Origin: a virus
Direction: 5' to 3' (one strand)
IMG/VR virus record: IMGVR_UViG_3300028859_000017
Coordinates: 16,323-80,322 of that record
DNA length: 64,000 nt
Made by a program: the position numbers and the translations under genes. Shown one piece after another: positions 1 to 8,817 of this stretch. Position 1 is the stretch's first letter. Each line of letters starts with the position of its first letter. The notes beneath the pieces are model-generated. The model saw only the letters and a list, made by a program, of their open reading frames with translations. It ran no database searches and was not told where the DNA came from.

Positions 1-137
1 TTTATACTATCAGCATAATCGTAAGAATTTTTAGGAGCTCTGTTAATATTTTTATAATAAGGACTTTCATCTTGTAGTAGTGGATTAAATGAAGATATCT
101 CTGCTTCTTGTGAAGTGTTATTATGTCTTACAGTCAT
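1..137 (-). CDS. Partial gene of unknown function (N-terminus only)
   Basis: An ATG at 137 opens a frame that runs off the left edge of the window, giving about 45 residues beginning MTVRHNNTSQEAE. An AAGGA sequence lies shortly upstream, and the start is one base beyond the stop of the 849-aa gene, so the two are probably translationally coupled in the tail/baseplate operon. The visible part is polar with no recognisable motif. Its position suggests a tail or baseplate component, but that rests on context only. Confidence 0.6.
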   Translation of the reverse strand, partial: MTVRHNNTSQEAEISSFNPLLQDESPYYKNINRAPKNSYDYADSI

Positions 138-138
138 T

Positions 139-2688
139 TTATCTTATCCTTACAATAGAGGCAGTACTGTTTACACCACTACAAGAAGTAGTTCCTACTA
201 ATAAATAAATTTTGTCTAATGGATTTAAAAATACAGTTGTGGAGAAAGAAGTTCCTAAAGTAAACCAGGACCCACTAGCTGTAGCAGACTCATATCTAGA
301 ATCTAAAACATAAATCGTGTTAGAACTATCTACCTTAAGTATAACAGATTGTAAAATAAAGGTTTTATAACTTGTTGGATTAGATAGATTTAAATCTATG
401 TGAAAAACAGCACCTTCAGTTCCTGAATTTAGACCATTAAAGGTATATGAACCATCATTGTTATAGGTAAAGTAAGAAGTAGTAGAAGTGATAAAGCCAT
501 TATCATAATCTGATGTAGGATTAACTGCTGAAACCCAATTAGTGGGACTTTGTGAGGCTCCAAAAGTAGTATTAGAGTAAGACTGTGACCCATTTAAGTT
601 TACATTAGCTCTACTCCAAGAAGCACATATTGAAGGACCTAAAATATTTTCTACTAAGGTATCTAAATTATTGTCTAAATATCCTTTATTTAGAATACAG
701 TTGGCAGCATCTGAAGAGGTAAGAGTGATAGCAGGGTCCATGTAAAGTCTAAAAGTAGAGGTACTATTAGCATTAAAAAGTAAAGAGGCTGAATTACACA
801 CTATAGAAGCTTGACTAACAGGACTATCAGGGCTAGTTATAATTATAGGATTATCATTAGTAAAAGATACAGTATTATTAAAGGTATTAGTTCCAGTAAA
901 AGTTTGGTTGTTAGCTAAAATAGCTGGCCCAACTATTGTGTTAGTGCTTACATACCATTTAACCCAAGAAACGGTAGTTAAATCAGTAGTGTTACTAAAG
1001 GTAGAATCTTGAGTAGTTAATCCTCTAACTGTTTGTAAGCCACCAATTCCAGAACTTGTTAATGCCGAAAATTGAACTGGGTTAGCACTAGCAATATTAG
1101 TAACTGACATTGTATTAAATAGCATAACAGTAGAAGAATCTGAATTACTAGTGACATCAGTATATAAGCTTCCAGTTATAGGATTACTAGATGAATTTCC
1201 TGCTAATGGAATCATATTTGCTATACTACTTGTTAGAGCATTTACAGCAGAATCCACATATGCTTTATTAGTTATTTCTAAGGCGTTTGATGCTGTATTT
1301 TTATAATAAGCTCCTATAGAGGTATTAAGAACTATCATATCAGTATCAAAAGATATTATAGCATTGTTGGCAGAATTTTTATTTGATATAGATAATGTAG
1401 AACTGCCAACTAAAGTAGATACCACATTAGAAGTAGAAGCATCTAAATAATTTAAAGTAGTATCAGTATTTGTTATATATCCTATAAAAGCCCCTAAACC
1501 ATTACTCTTAAAAGTTCCAAAAGAAATACCATGAGAATAGGACATGGCAGTAGTAGTTAAAAAGGGAGATAAAGTAGCACCAGTTATAGAAGTAGCTGTC
1601 TGACCATAACTTGTAGATATAGCATCAAATTGGGCAAACAGACCTATAGTAGAAGTTGCAGCAGAACTATTAAAATAAAGAGAAGTACTTATATTCTGAG
1701 AAAGCTCACTTAAATTAGTTGATAAATTCTGAGAATGAAGCATATAATTTTGAGTGAACCCATATAAGGTTCTTATATTTACTCCAGCTGTTCCGAGCTT
1801 ATCATTACTTAATAAGTCAGCAGCTAGAGCAGGAGAAGCAAAATGTAATTCATCTAATAAACTTTCAACATTAGCAACAGCAAAAGTTCCATCTTGATTT
1901 GTAGTTAGTTGAGAGCTTGAAAAATATACTGGTACAGTTGATGAGAAAGAAGAGGCTGTAAGTGAAGCCACAGAAGAAGCATACCCAACCTGATTTACAT
2001 AAGCTATAAATGGATATGCTGAATTAGTAGTATTTACTAAAACACCAAAATCAGATACTGATGTTACACTATTATCTATATATTTAGTAAGTAATCCAGT
2101 AGTGCTATCATTTATATTTTTAGCAATAAATCTATTATCACTTAATACGCTAACCTGATTACCTCCAAAAGATATAGTATTGGAAGTCAGTATTTTTCCT
2201 ACAAATAAATTTTGATAATTATATCCAGAATAATATAAATCAAAATAAACTTCATCAACTAAAGCTCCTCCAGGTCCAACTTTTAGAGCATTACCGGTAG
2301 AGGTAGATAAAAAACTATTATATAAATTAGAAATTGTAATAGTAGAGGAAAAGGAAAGTGCCTTATAATTAGAATTTCCCAAGGCAGCCGTTATCAAATA
2401 TATAGGTACAGTAGCATAATCTATAACGGTAATAGCTTGAGAAATATCTATTGGATGAAGAAGTCCATTATACCCAACATAAGCACAGGTTAAAGGTAAA
2501 AAACCACCAACAGGTTCTGTCTCTGGGTCAGCTGATATTTCTTGATAAAAACCAGCAGAAGCTATGACACTATTTAATAAATCAACATTACTGGAAATAT
2601 TATACAAAGGTCTGTTGTCCGAATTATACTCGTATATATCGGAAGCATTATAATAATTTACAGTATTCAGAGTGACTTTACTTGACAT
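139..2688 (-). CDS. Large virion protein with DNRPLY N-terminal domain, probably tail fibre or baseplate attached
   Basis: An 849-aa protein, Ser/Thr/Asn/Ala rich, with the low-charge repetitive composition of phage fibre and baseplate-periphery proteins. Residues about 12-50 carry a segment with DNRPLY at 24-29 that is clearly shared with the 429-aa protein at 4650-5939. The two probably use the same N-terminal domain to dock onto the same virion site. The middle contains repeated ITGSL / NKAYVDS / TLTS-type stretches reminiscent of fibre shafts. The C-terminal about 150 residues look like a beta-rich knob. No catalytic motif is visible. Start: ATG 2688 preceded by AAGG. The GIY-YIG gene separates it from the upstream baseplate genes. 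The structural role is a good inference; the exact part is not. Confidence 0.75.
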   Translation of the reverse strand: MSSKVTLNTVNYYNASDIYEYNSDNRPLYNISSNVDLLNSVIASAGFYQEISADPETEPVGGFLPLTCAYVGYNGLLHPIDISQAITVIDYATVPIYLITAALGNSNYKALSFSSTITISNLYNSFLSTSTGNALKVGPGGALVDEVYFDLYYSGYNYQNLFVGKILTSNTISFGGNQVSVLSDNRFIAKNINDSTTGLLTKYIDNSVTSVSDFGVLVNTTNSAYPFIAYVNQVGYASSVASLTASSFSSTVPVYFSSSQLTTNQDGTFAVANVESLLDELHFASPALAADLLSNDKLGTAGVNIRTLYGFTQNYMLHSQNLSTNLSELSQNISTSLYFNSSAATSTIGLFAQFDAISTSYGQTATSITGATLSPFLTTTAMSYSHGISFGTFKSNGLGAFIGYITNTDTTLNYLDASTSNVVSTLVGSSTLSISNKNSANNAIISFDTDMIVLNTSIGAYYKNTASNALEITNKAYVDSAVNALTSSIANMIPLAGNSSSNPITGSLYTDVTSNSDSSTVMLFNTMSVTNIASANPVQFSALTSSGIGGLQTVRGLTTQDSTFSNTTDLTTVSWVKWYVSTNTIVGPAILANNQTFTGTNTFNNTVSFTNDNPIIITSPDSPVSQASIVCNSASLLFNANSTSTFRLYMDPAITLTSSDAANCILNKGYLDNNLDTLVENILGPSICASWSRANVNLNGSQSYSNTTFGASQSPTNWVSAVNPTSDYDNGFITSTTSYFTYNNDGSYTFNGLNSGTEGAVFHIDLNLSNPTSYKTFILQSVILKVDSSNTIYVLDSRYESATASGSWFTLGTSFSTTVFLNPLDKIYLLVGTTSCSGVNSTASIVRIR

Positions 2689-2705
2689 TATATATTACCT
2701 TATAA

Positions 2706-3527
2706 TTAATTGACTTTTTCTATTGTAAAACCATTAGTCTTATAACCCAACTTAGCTGCTCTTGAAATATTAGTTATATTATACTGTTTAGAAATCTCAT
2801 TTAATCCAATAACATATTCTACAATTCCATCTGGGTGTATGATTTTCCACTGTTTCTTATTTAATTCTCCAACTAAATGTCTTGATTTTATTATGTTTTC
2901 CTTCTTTTGTTTTATTAAATATTCTCTGTTTTCAATAGCTTTTTGATTTAATTTAGTATCTTCAAATTTACAAGTCCATCCCCAATAAGTTTCAGAAGGA
3001 CTTTTTCCTGCAGCTAGTGAGTAAAGGGCATGTCTTATTACAACCTCATTTACTCTATTACTATTATTATCATATATCTCAAAATATCTTAAAACTTTTG
3101 TTCTAGTTACTACACCTTCTGGAGATGTCACTATATACCAATATTTAGAGTATGCTTCTGCTTTCTTTTTTTTATATTCTTCACTTCTTTTAATACCTGT
3201 ATTATTATATGCTGTTGGACTGATATTATATCCAATACTACTATCATAAGTTTTATAATAATCTAAATAATATTGTTCTCTAACTTCTAAATTAGAAGTT
3301 AATTCTAATATACCAAAAGTAAAAGAAGATTCTCCATCTATATTATAAGCACTTTGTAAATGTCTTGAATGATGCTTATTAGCTCTCAATAATCTTCTAT
3401 GTTTTCCAAAACGAAGTTTAAAATTATTAGCACTTCCAATATATTTTTTATTGTTTTTTATATTAGTTATTACATAAATACCAGAGTAAGTATTAACTTT
3501 CTTAGAACTCTCTGTTAAACTAATCAT
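2706..3527 (-). CDS. GIY-YIG homing endonuclease
   Basis: A 273-aa free-standing homing endonuclease. The GIY-YIG nuclease domain occupies residues about 14-80, with GIY at 16-18, YIG at 29-31, the conserved Arg near 39 and the catalytic Glu in the GILEL segment near 75. The C-terminal half has two related modules (SPEGVVTRT... and HPDGIVEYV...), each followed by a helix-turn-helix-like stretch, like the NUMOD/IENR1 DNA-binding repeats of this family. It sits between two virion genes and just after a terminator hairpin, so it looks like an insertion into the tail operon. ATG 3527 has AGGAA upstream. Family assignment is secure; the target site is unknown. Confidence 0.93.
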   Translation of the reverse strand: MISLTESSKKVNTYSGIYVITNIKNNKKYIGSANNFKLRFGKHRRLLRANKHHSRHLQSAYNIDGESSFTFGILELTSNLEVREQYYLDYYKTYDSSIGYNISPTAYNNTGIKRSEEYKKKKAEAYSKYWYIVTSPEGVVTRTKVLRYFEIYDNNSNRVNEVVIRHALYSLAAGKSPSETYWGWTCKFEDTKLNQKAIENREYLIKQKKENIIKSRHLVGELNKKQWKIIHPDGIVEYVIGLNEISKQYNITNISRAAKLGYKTNGFTIEKVN

Positions 3528-3544
3528 ATAGTTAATTCCTATAA

Positions 3545-3571
3545 AAATAGCCTACTAAATATAGGCTATTT
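3545..3571 (-). terminator. Rho-independent terminator hairpin
   Basis: Ten-base arms AAATAGCCTA and TAGGCTATTT flank a 7-base loop. There is a T run on both strands (TTTTTT on plus, TTTTTAT on minus), so it could work in both directions. It lies between the 97-aa baseplate gene and the GIY-YIG gene and would stop or attenuate tail-operon transcripts before the homing gene. Confidence 0.8.
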
Positions 3572-3859
3572 TTTTGAAACATCATCAAATTGTTTTTTTC
3601 TATCTACTTCCAGCTGTTCTGCTCTTTGTTGTAAATAAACTAAATCAATAGGCAATATATATTCTGTATACAGATACTCCATTTTAAGAGAAAAACGCAA
3701 AAGAACTTGTATATCGTATAAATAATGATGACTATAAAAGTTAGTAAAAAAGTAATACTGTATAGCCTCAAAATTATCCACGGATTCCAAGGTTACTGGG
3801 TAGTCAGCTCCTATGTAATTATAGAAAAAAGATATCAGTAAATGGTATATCGTAATCAT
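3566..3859 (-). CDS. Small protein downstream of gp26-like gene, possible baseplate hub assembly factor
   Basis: 97 aa with an aromatic and hydrophobic N-terminal half (many Tyr/Phe) and a charged, probably coiled-coil C-terminus (QQRAEQLEVDRKKQF). Its start overlaps the end of the gp26-like gene by about 40 bases, which implies translational coupling. In T4-related phages a small hub-assembly protein (gp51) often accompanies gp26, so that role is plausible from context. No family motif could be recognised. Confidence 0.65.
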   Translation of the reverse strand: MITIYHLLISFFYNYIGADYPVTLESVDNFEAIQYYFFTNFYSHHYLYDIQVLLRFSLKMEYLYTEYILPIDLVYLQQRAEQLEVDRKKQFDDVSKK

Positions 3860-4622
3860 TTACTTCATGGCAAAAAGGACACTCAGGATGTGCAGTTCCC
3901 ACAACTCCAAAATTACTAGTGCCCTCAAAAGCATTAGTAATTCGCTCAGCATCATTAGCAGAAAATATCTCTAGTAATTGGTCTTTAGGAACTTCTACTG
4001 GAAATCCAGTTACTGAAACTATATATGTCTTTAAGTATTCTAATAAAGGATATACTTTTCTACCAAAGCCTTCTTTAGCTGCTAACTCTGTTTGGATTCG
4101 CAGAGTACGCTCTATCTCCACTATATCCTTTCTAGTTAATCTCTTAACTTCAACTAAAATATGTAAATTATGCTCTTCTAAAAATCTAGGTAATTCAACA
4201 GTTTTAGTTTTCTCTATCATATCTGAGGCATAAGTTATAGAGGCCACTTCTGAAATATCATAATCAAATTTAAACTGTTTACGACATTTATTATTATCAC
4301 ACGATTTAAGAGAACTTACCTTAGAACCATTACTGTATAATCTAATCATATAAATTATATAGTTATAATCCTCCATAGATAAAAGCTGTAAATTTATAGG
4401 TTCTTGGATACAAGAAGTTAAAGTAGAATCAAATACCTTATTATCTAATCTTCCTGTAGCAGTTAAATTTTTTAATTCTTTAACTGTTAATCCTCTTACA
4501 TGTATGTTCTCAGGCACTGCTGGGTCAAAAAAACCAGAGGATGGTAGCCTTATTTCATGGTAAGGAGGTAGAAAAGCAGCTAATGAAAAAGAAGGTAGAA
4601 TAGCTTGTTGATGTTGTGTCAT
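3819..4622 (-). CDS. Baseplate hub subunit, T4 gp26-like
   Basis: About 267 aa. The N-terminus has a PPYHEIRLPSSGFF segment followed by VRGLTVKELKNLT, typical of the T4-type baseplate gp26 family, whose members begin with a 'proline-Ser-x-Gly' loop. Four cysteines form two knuckles, C-x4-C (SCDNNKC) in the middle and C-x2-C (CPFC) near the C-terminus, suggesting a bound zinc. The extreme C-terminus (DIPFTDIFFL) is hydrophobic. ATG 4622 is preferred over the TTG at 4631. It lies in the tail operon between the 429-aa virion protein and the 97-aa overlapping gene. The gp26 assignment is from remembered family features, not a search. Confidence 0.6.
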   Translation of the reverse strand: MTQHQQAILPSFSLAAFLPPYHEIRLPSSGFFDPAVPENIHVRGLTVKELKNLTATGRLDNKVFDSTLTSCIQEPINLQLLSMEDYNYIIYMIRLYSNGSKVSSLKSCDNNKCRKQFKFDYDISEVASITYASDMIEKTKTVELPRFLEEHNLHILVEVKRLTRKDIVEIERTLRIQTELAAKEGFGRKVYPLLEYLKTYIVSVTGFPVEVPKDQLLEIFSANDAERITNAFEGTSNFGVVGTAHPECPFCHEVNDYDIPFTDIFFL

Positions 4623-4649
4623 ATTACTCAACTATAAAATTACGGCATA

Positions 4650-5939
4650 TTAATAAATAGAAGGAGTTGTTATATTAGCTCTAAATATACTTGTATTTGC
4701 ATATAGATTATCGGCAGCTGTTCCAGATAAAATAGCTCTATATTGAGTTATTTGTCTTCCTAAACTATCGTAGACAAAAAAATCACAAACTATATTTCTA
4801 ATAGACTCACCACCTAGATTAGAATTTCCATTATATTTAGCATCATATACTGTAACGGTAGCAGTTACTTTACCATATAACGGATTAGTTAATGAAGTTA
4901 CTCTGGCATATTGATAGAACTTATTAATTTGAAAGCCTTTAAAAGTAGCTAAATTAGTAGAAAGAGTAAAGTCTAAACCACCATTAACTGCTTGCATTTC
5001 ATAATTCTCTAATCCAGAATTTGTTCCCAAAGTAAAAGTAGTTGGATATGATAAAGCTGACCATGAACTGGTAGTAAGTGAGGTCCCATTAGCATAAATT
5101 ACTGAATCTGTTCCATCATTATTTAAAAACTGTGAATAACTTTCTATAATTACCCAGTTAGGAGATAGGGTAGTATCATAAACTATACCACTTCCTATGG
5201 CATCATTAGTACTATCAACTAAAACTTGAGAAGTGGCTGGATTATAAGCTATTTTTAAAGGATTCATTTGAGAAGAAATACTACTTTGATATACTGTATT
5301 CTTTGTAAACTGTACTGGTGTAGCTCCAGCAGCCTGTAATAAAGCAAAGTTACGCTTCCTTGTTACTGCATAGTTATTAAGTGCATTTACTTCTGGTGTG
5401 GGGTCAACTGAGATGGCTTGATTTGTATTTTGTCCACCAACAGTAATATAATTATTTCTTACAACAGTGCCTAATACTAAACTAGAAGAGGAGTAGGTAG
5501 TAGATAAAACAATATTATTAGCAGAAGAAGATGGAGATATTAGTAAATACTGCCCTGGAGTAGTTCCATTAGGTAATATACCAGATAAGCCTAATACATC
5601 TAAATCAAGTAATCCAGCATTCCAAATAACTTTACTTAAACCAGCACCTGTGGAACCTATTACTAAACCTAAAATAGCTGGAGAATCTGAAGAGATTCCA
5701 GTAGAAGAGTCTGGATACTTAATTAAACCACTTGAGAGCAGTTCTACTCCACTACCTGGAGATAAGGCACTACCAGACACTGAAGCATGTTCACCATAGC
5801 CTATACCAGCTAACGAGCCAGCTACTGCCTCAATATTAGATTGTACTTGATATAAAGGTCTATTATCAGTAAGGTAATTATAGGTATCTGTAGGTGTGTA
5901 ATATAAAATATCTGATAATACTGGAGTAGGGGAATACAT
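4650..5939 (-). CDS. Virion protein with DNRPLY N-terminal domain (paralogue of the 849-aa protein)
   Basis: 429 aa, Ser/Gly/Thr rich. DNRPLY sits at residues 25-30 in a segment (YNYLTDNRPLYQVQSN) matching the 849-aa protein encoded at 139-2688. The region after it (about 50-170) looks like a beta-rich domain with GLVIGSTGAG and GQYLLISPSS. The rest resembles a compact beta structure. Likely a baseplate-periphery or fibre-connector protein; no enzyme motif is seen. It is in the middle of the tail operon, directly upstream of the gp26-like gene. Confidence 0.7.
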   Translation of the reverse strand: MYSPTPVLSDILYYTPTDTYNYLTDNRPLYQVQSNIEAVAGSLAGIGYGEHASVSGSALSPGSGVELLSSGLIKYPDSSTGISSDSPAILGLVIGSTGAGLSKVIWNAGLLDLDVLGLSGILPNGTTPGQYLLISPSSSANNIVLSTTYSSSSLVLGTVVRNNYITVGGQNTNQAISVDPTPEVNALNNYAVTRKRNFALLQAAGATPVQFTKNTVYQSSISSQMNPLKIAYNPATSQVLVDSTNDAIGSGIVYDTTLSPNWVIIESYSQFLNNDGTDSVIYANGTSLTTSSWSALSYPTTFTLGTNSGLENYEMQAVNGGLDFTLSTNLATFKGFQINKFYQYARVTSLTNPLYGKVTATVTVYDAKYNGNSNLGGESIRNIVCDFFVYDSLGRQITQYRAILSGTAADNLYANTSIFRANITTPSIY

Positions 5940-5965
5940 CTATTATCCTTAAAATAATTCTAAAC

Positions 5966-6460
5966 TTAATTGCCTATTATTGTTAAGGAACCAGTACCGG
6001 AAACATAAAAGCTTCTACTAGAATCCATTACCATATTTAAAGTAAATGCCTGTCCATCATTTGTTGTATCTGGAATTATAGGAATTTGATAAATTGTAGG
6101 AGGAGTTGTATTTGGTGAAATCCATCCAGAGAAAGATACTAAACAATTAGTTGATGTAGTCACAAATTGAAAATTAGTACAGAATTTGCCCAGAGTTATC
6201 AATGACCATGTACCGACTCCTGGAAGAGCTGTAGTTATGGCAACAGGAGCATTTGTATCAATAGTGGGACCAATAACCGTATAAGCACCCACTGGAACTA
6301 GACCGCCAGTATTAGAAAATCCAGAAGCATTTATCTGTGCCAAAGCTGCTTCAGAGACTGGCTGAATATCTCCTGGCTTTAATATTAAATTATTCCATTG
6401 AGAACTAGACTCTAACATTAGAGTTAACGTTGTTGAAGTATTTTGAATTAGATATTGCAT
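5966..6460 (-). CDS. Small virion-associated protein, unknown
   Basis: 164 aa, almost entirely uncharged and beta-strand-like (Thr/Ser/Ile/Val/Gly), with no catalytic motif, membrane segment or cysteine cluster of note. The N-terminus MQYLIQNTSTTLTLML and a mid-segment with several Pro/Thr resemble small decoration or fibre-associated proteins. It lies between the tape measure and the 429-aa structural gene and is probably co-transcribed with them. The virion assignment is contextual. Confidence 0.6.
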   Translation of the reverse strand: MQYLIQNTSTTLTLMLESSSQWNNLILKPGDIQPVSEAALAQINASGFSNTGGLVPVGAYTVIGPTIDTNAPVAITTALPGVGTWSLITLGKFCTNFQFVTTSTNCLVSFSGWISPNTTPPTIYQIPIIPDTTNDGQAFTLNMVMDSSRSFYVSGTGSLTIIGN

Positions 6461-6497
6461 ATATTGTGTCCTTTATTTAATTAGCATAAGAGATTAG

Positions 6498-8783
6498 TTA
6501 ATTTCCTTTACCTACTTGAAAAAAGCTTGCTGTAGCTATGGGAGTCATTGCTGGTACAGCTTTCCTCATAGTATTCTCATTTCCTGAAATACTTGCGAAT
6601 TGCTTTCCTTGAAGGGTTTGTATTACTACATCTAATTTATCATTAGTTGTGCTAGTATTATCCGCAGTTTGCTGTTGAACATCTAAGGCCTGTTGAGCTG
6701 TATCTAACTTATTACGCTCCATCCCAGCTAAGCTAAATTGTCCTTCTTTGTTTATTATCAAATCAGTATCTTTAAATCCTGATAAATCTTCTTTTTCTTT
6801 CGCTATAGCTGCCAATTTATTTGACATAGCAATCACTTTAGTATTTTGATTAACAGCTAGTGTATTATTTCTATTAGCTATATCTAATGGACCAAAAGCA
6901 GCTGTAACATCCATTTTTAAAATGTTTCCAAGACCTCCAGTATTAGTAGCATAAGATTTATCTCCACCAAGTAAGGAAGGAGCAGTTGTTTTCCAGGCAT
7001 AGGTAATGGCATCTGCAATTATTTGGCCGCCAAGCATTAAAACTTTAAGTAATGGATGAATTAAAGCATCCCAAAAAATAACCTTTAAAACACCAAGAAA
7101 TCCATTTGCGTTGCTAAGCTTATTGAAAATATCTCCTACCCAACCCATGAACTTATTTATCCAAGGAATCAAATTAGTAAAGAAACTATCAGCACCACTA
7201 AATACCTTCTCGATAAAATTACCCAAGCCAGTTACCATTTTACTTATTGGAGAACCTGGATTAGATAATTGTATTAAATATCTCTGTAAAGTCTCTCCCA
7301 TGTGGTCTAATAACTTCTGAATACCTGAATTTCCTGACACTGCTCTTTGGAACATATTAAATAAGGTATTTCTAAATCTATCAAATACTGAGGTAAAAGT
7401 TGCAGTAACATTTTTCCATGAATCTTCTAATCCACCAGACTTCATATATTCTGCATCTTGCTTAGCTTGTTCTAATGCCTTTTTCTGAGCTCCGGTCATA
7501 GTGGCTAGTTTAATAGCCATATCCTTAGACATTCCAAAAGACTGTTCAGCAACCTGTCCCAATATATTTAAATTTCCTCCAAATTGCTTACTTAAAGTCT
7601 CTAATTTAGTTGAGATTTTTAACATGGCATCAGTTCTATTAAACTGATTATTTAGCATATCACTTATGTTAGCTCCACCAGATATAGCCAATATAGCTCT
7701 AAAACCAGATTCCTGAGAAGTTATTAAATTTCCAGCTTGTTCAAAACTTGAGTTAATAGTGCTAACTGATATATTTAGAGCCTGTGCTAATCCTGCTAAT
7801 CCTGCTAAATCTGCTGTTAAATGCTCTGTAAATTTCTCACCTTTGTTTGAGGCTATCAAAAGAGCTGTTCCTACAGAGTTTATAGCTTCTTTAAAAGCAT
7901 CAAAAGATATAGTCCCTATCTTACCTGACATTTCAGCAGACTTATTAAACTTAGTAAAAGAATTTCCAATATTCTGAAAAGAATTTACTGTGAGTCCTGA
8001 ACCTCTCATTATTCCTGAGAAGAATGAGGCCATAGAATCAGCAGACTCTCCAGTAACTGTACTGAGCTGTAGAGTAGCCTTAGTTAGACTAACATTAGTA
8101 GCAATAGCTGGATTTAATCCGTTCTTAATATATCCTCCAATAGAGGCTAAAGTATCACCCAAAGCAAATCCATACCCACTTAAAGATTTTAAATTATTAT
8201 TTATTTCATTATTAAACATTCTAATCCTACTACTAGCAATACCTCCCATCATCTTACTAAACTCATTTAATTCATCCTGCCACTCTATAGCTGCTCCAAT
8301 AACATTTTTAAGACCTTGTAAAACTAGTATCAATCCTTGAAATAGCAAGCCAAAACCAAACGTAACTAAAGCATTTACAGCTCCTGCCAAAACTCCTATA
8401 GAATCTGACATAAGATAAATTTTACCTACAGTACTTGCTAATCCTTTTCCTATAAAACCTAATGAATTATAAAATTCTTGGTTACTATCTCCCCCAGCCT
8501 TTGATACTGCACCCATCATTGACATTTGTTTAACAAATCTAACATTACTTGGAGTTAGATTATCCAACATTTTTCCTATGCCTGGAAGCTTACCAAAAAA
8601 AGTATTTTTCATGTCTGTGGTTTTACTAAAATCAGACATATATTTAGCTATAGGAGTTAAAGCCTTCTTAATTTGCTGTTCATTTGCTGGATCTATTTGT
8701 ATACCAACTCTAGCAAAGGCCTTCAAAAAAGAAGCTTCTTTTCCAGCCGAGCCTTCTGAATTTGGTGTTGGAGTATCTGCCAT
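6498..8783 (-). CDS. Tail tape-measure-like protein
   Basis: 761 aa, mostly helical. Residues about 125-170 hold a long hydrophobic Gly/Ala/Leu stretch (AGAVNALVTFGFGLLFQG...) and 530-600 a second Trp/Phe-rich hydrophobic region, as in tape-measure proteins, which line the tube and act during DNA ejection. The intervening segments (SLTKATLQLSTVTGESADSMASFF, AELGKIG-like turns) match the 'gp-like tail length' style of many myoviruses. The C-terminal 120 residues are Gln/Asn/Thr rich. It is encoded beside tube, sheath and hub genes, which is the usual place. It is shorter than many tape measures, so a T4 gp29-like hub role is possible. Confidence 0.7.
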   Translation of the reverse strand: MADTPTPNSEGSAGKEASFLKAFARVGIQIDPANEQQIKKALTPIAKYMSDFSKTTDMKNTFFGKLPGIGKMLDNLTPSNVRFVKQMSMMGAVSKAGGDSNQEFYNSLGFIGKGLASTVGKIYLMSDSIGVLAGAVNALVTFGFGLLFQGLILVLQGLKNVIGAAIEWQDELNEFSKMMGGIASSRIRMFNNEINNNLKSLSGYGFALGDTLASIGGYIKNGLNPAIATNVSLTKATLQLSTVTGESADSMASFFSGIMRGSGLTVNSFQNIGNSFTKFNKSAEMSGKIGTISFDAFKEAINSVGTALLIASNKGEKFTEHLTADLAGLAGLAQALNISVSTINSSFEQAGNLITSQESGFRAILAISGGANISDMLNNQFNRTDAMLKISTKLETLSKQFGGNLNILGQVAEQSFGMSKDMAIKLATMTGAQKKALEQAKQDAEYMKSGGLEDSWKNVTATFTSVFDRFRNTLFNMFQRAVSGNSGIQKLLDHMGETLQRYLIQLSNPGSPISKMVTGLGNFIEKVFSGADSFFTNLIPWINKFMGWVGDIFNKLSNANGFLGVLKVIFWDALIHPLLKVLMLGGQIIADAITYAWKTTAPSLLGGDKSYATNTGGLGNILKMDVTAAFGPLDIANRNNTLAVNQNTKVIAMSNKLAAIAKEKEDLSGFKDTDLIINKEGQFSLAGMERNKLDTAQQALDVQQQTADNTSTTNDKLDVVIQTLQGKQFASISGNENTMRKAVPAMTPIATASFFQVGKGN

Positions 8784-8817
8784 TAATCTACCTAATTTCT
8801 AAAACTTAATTCAAATA

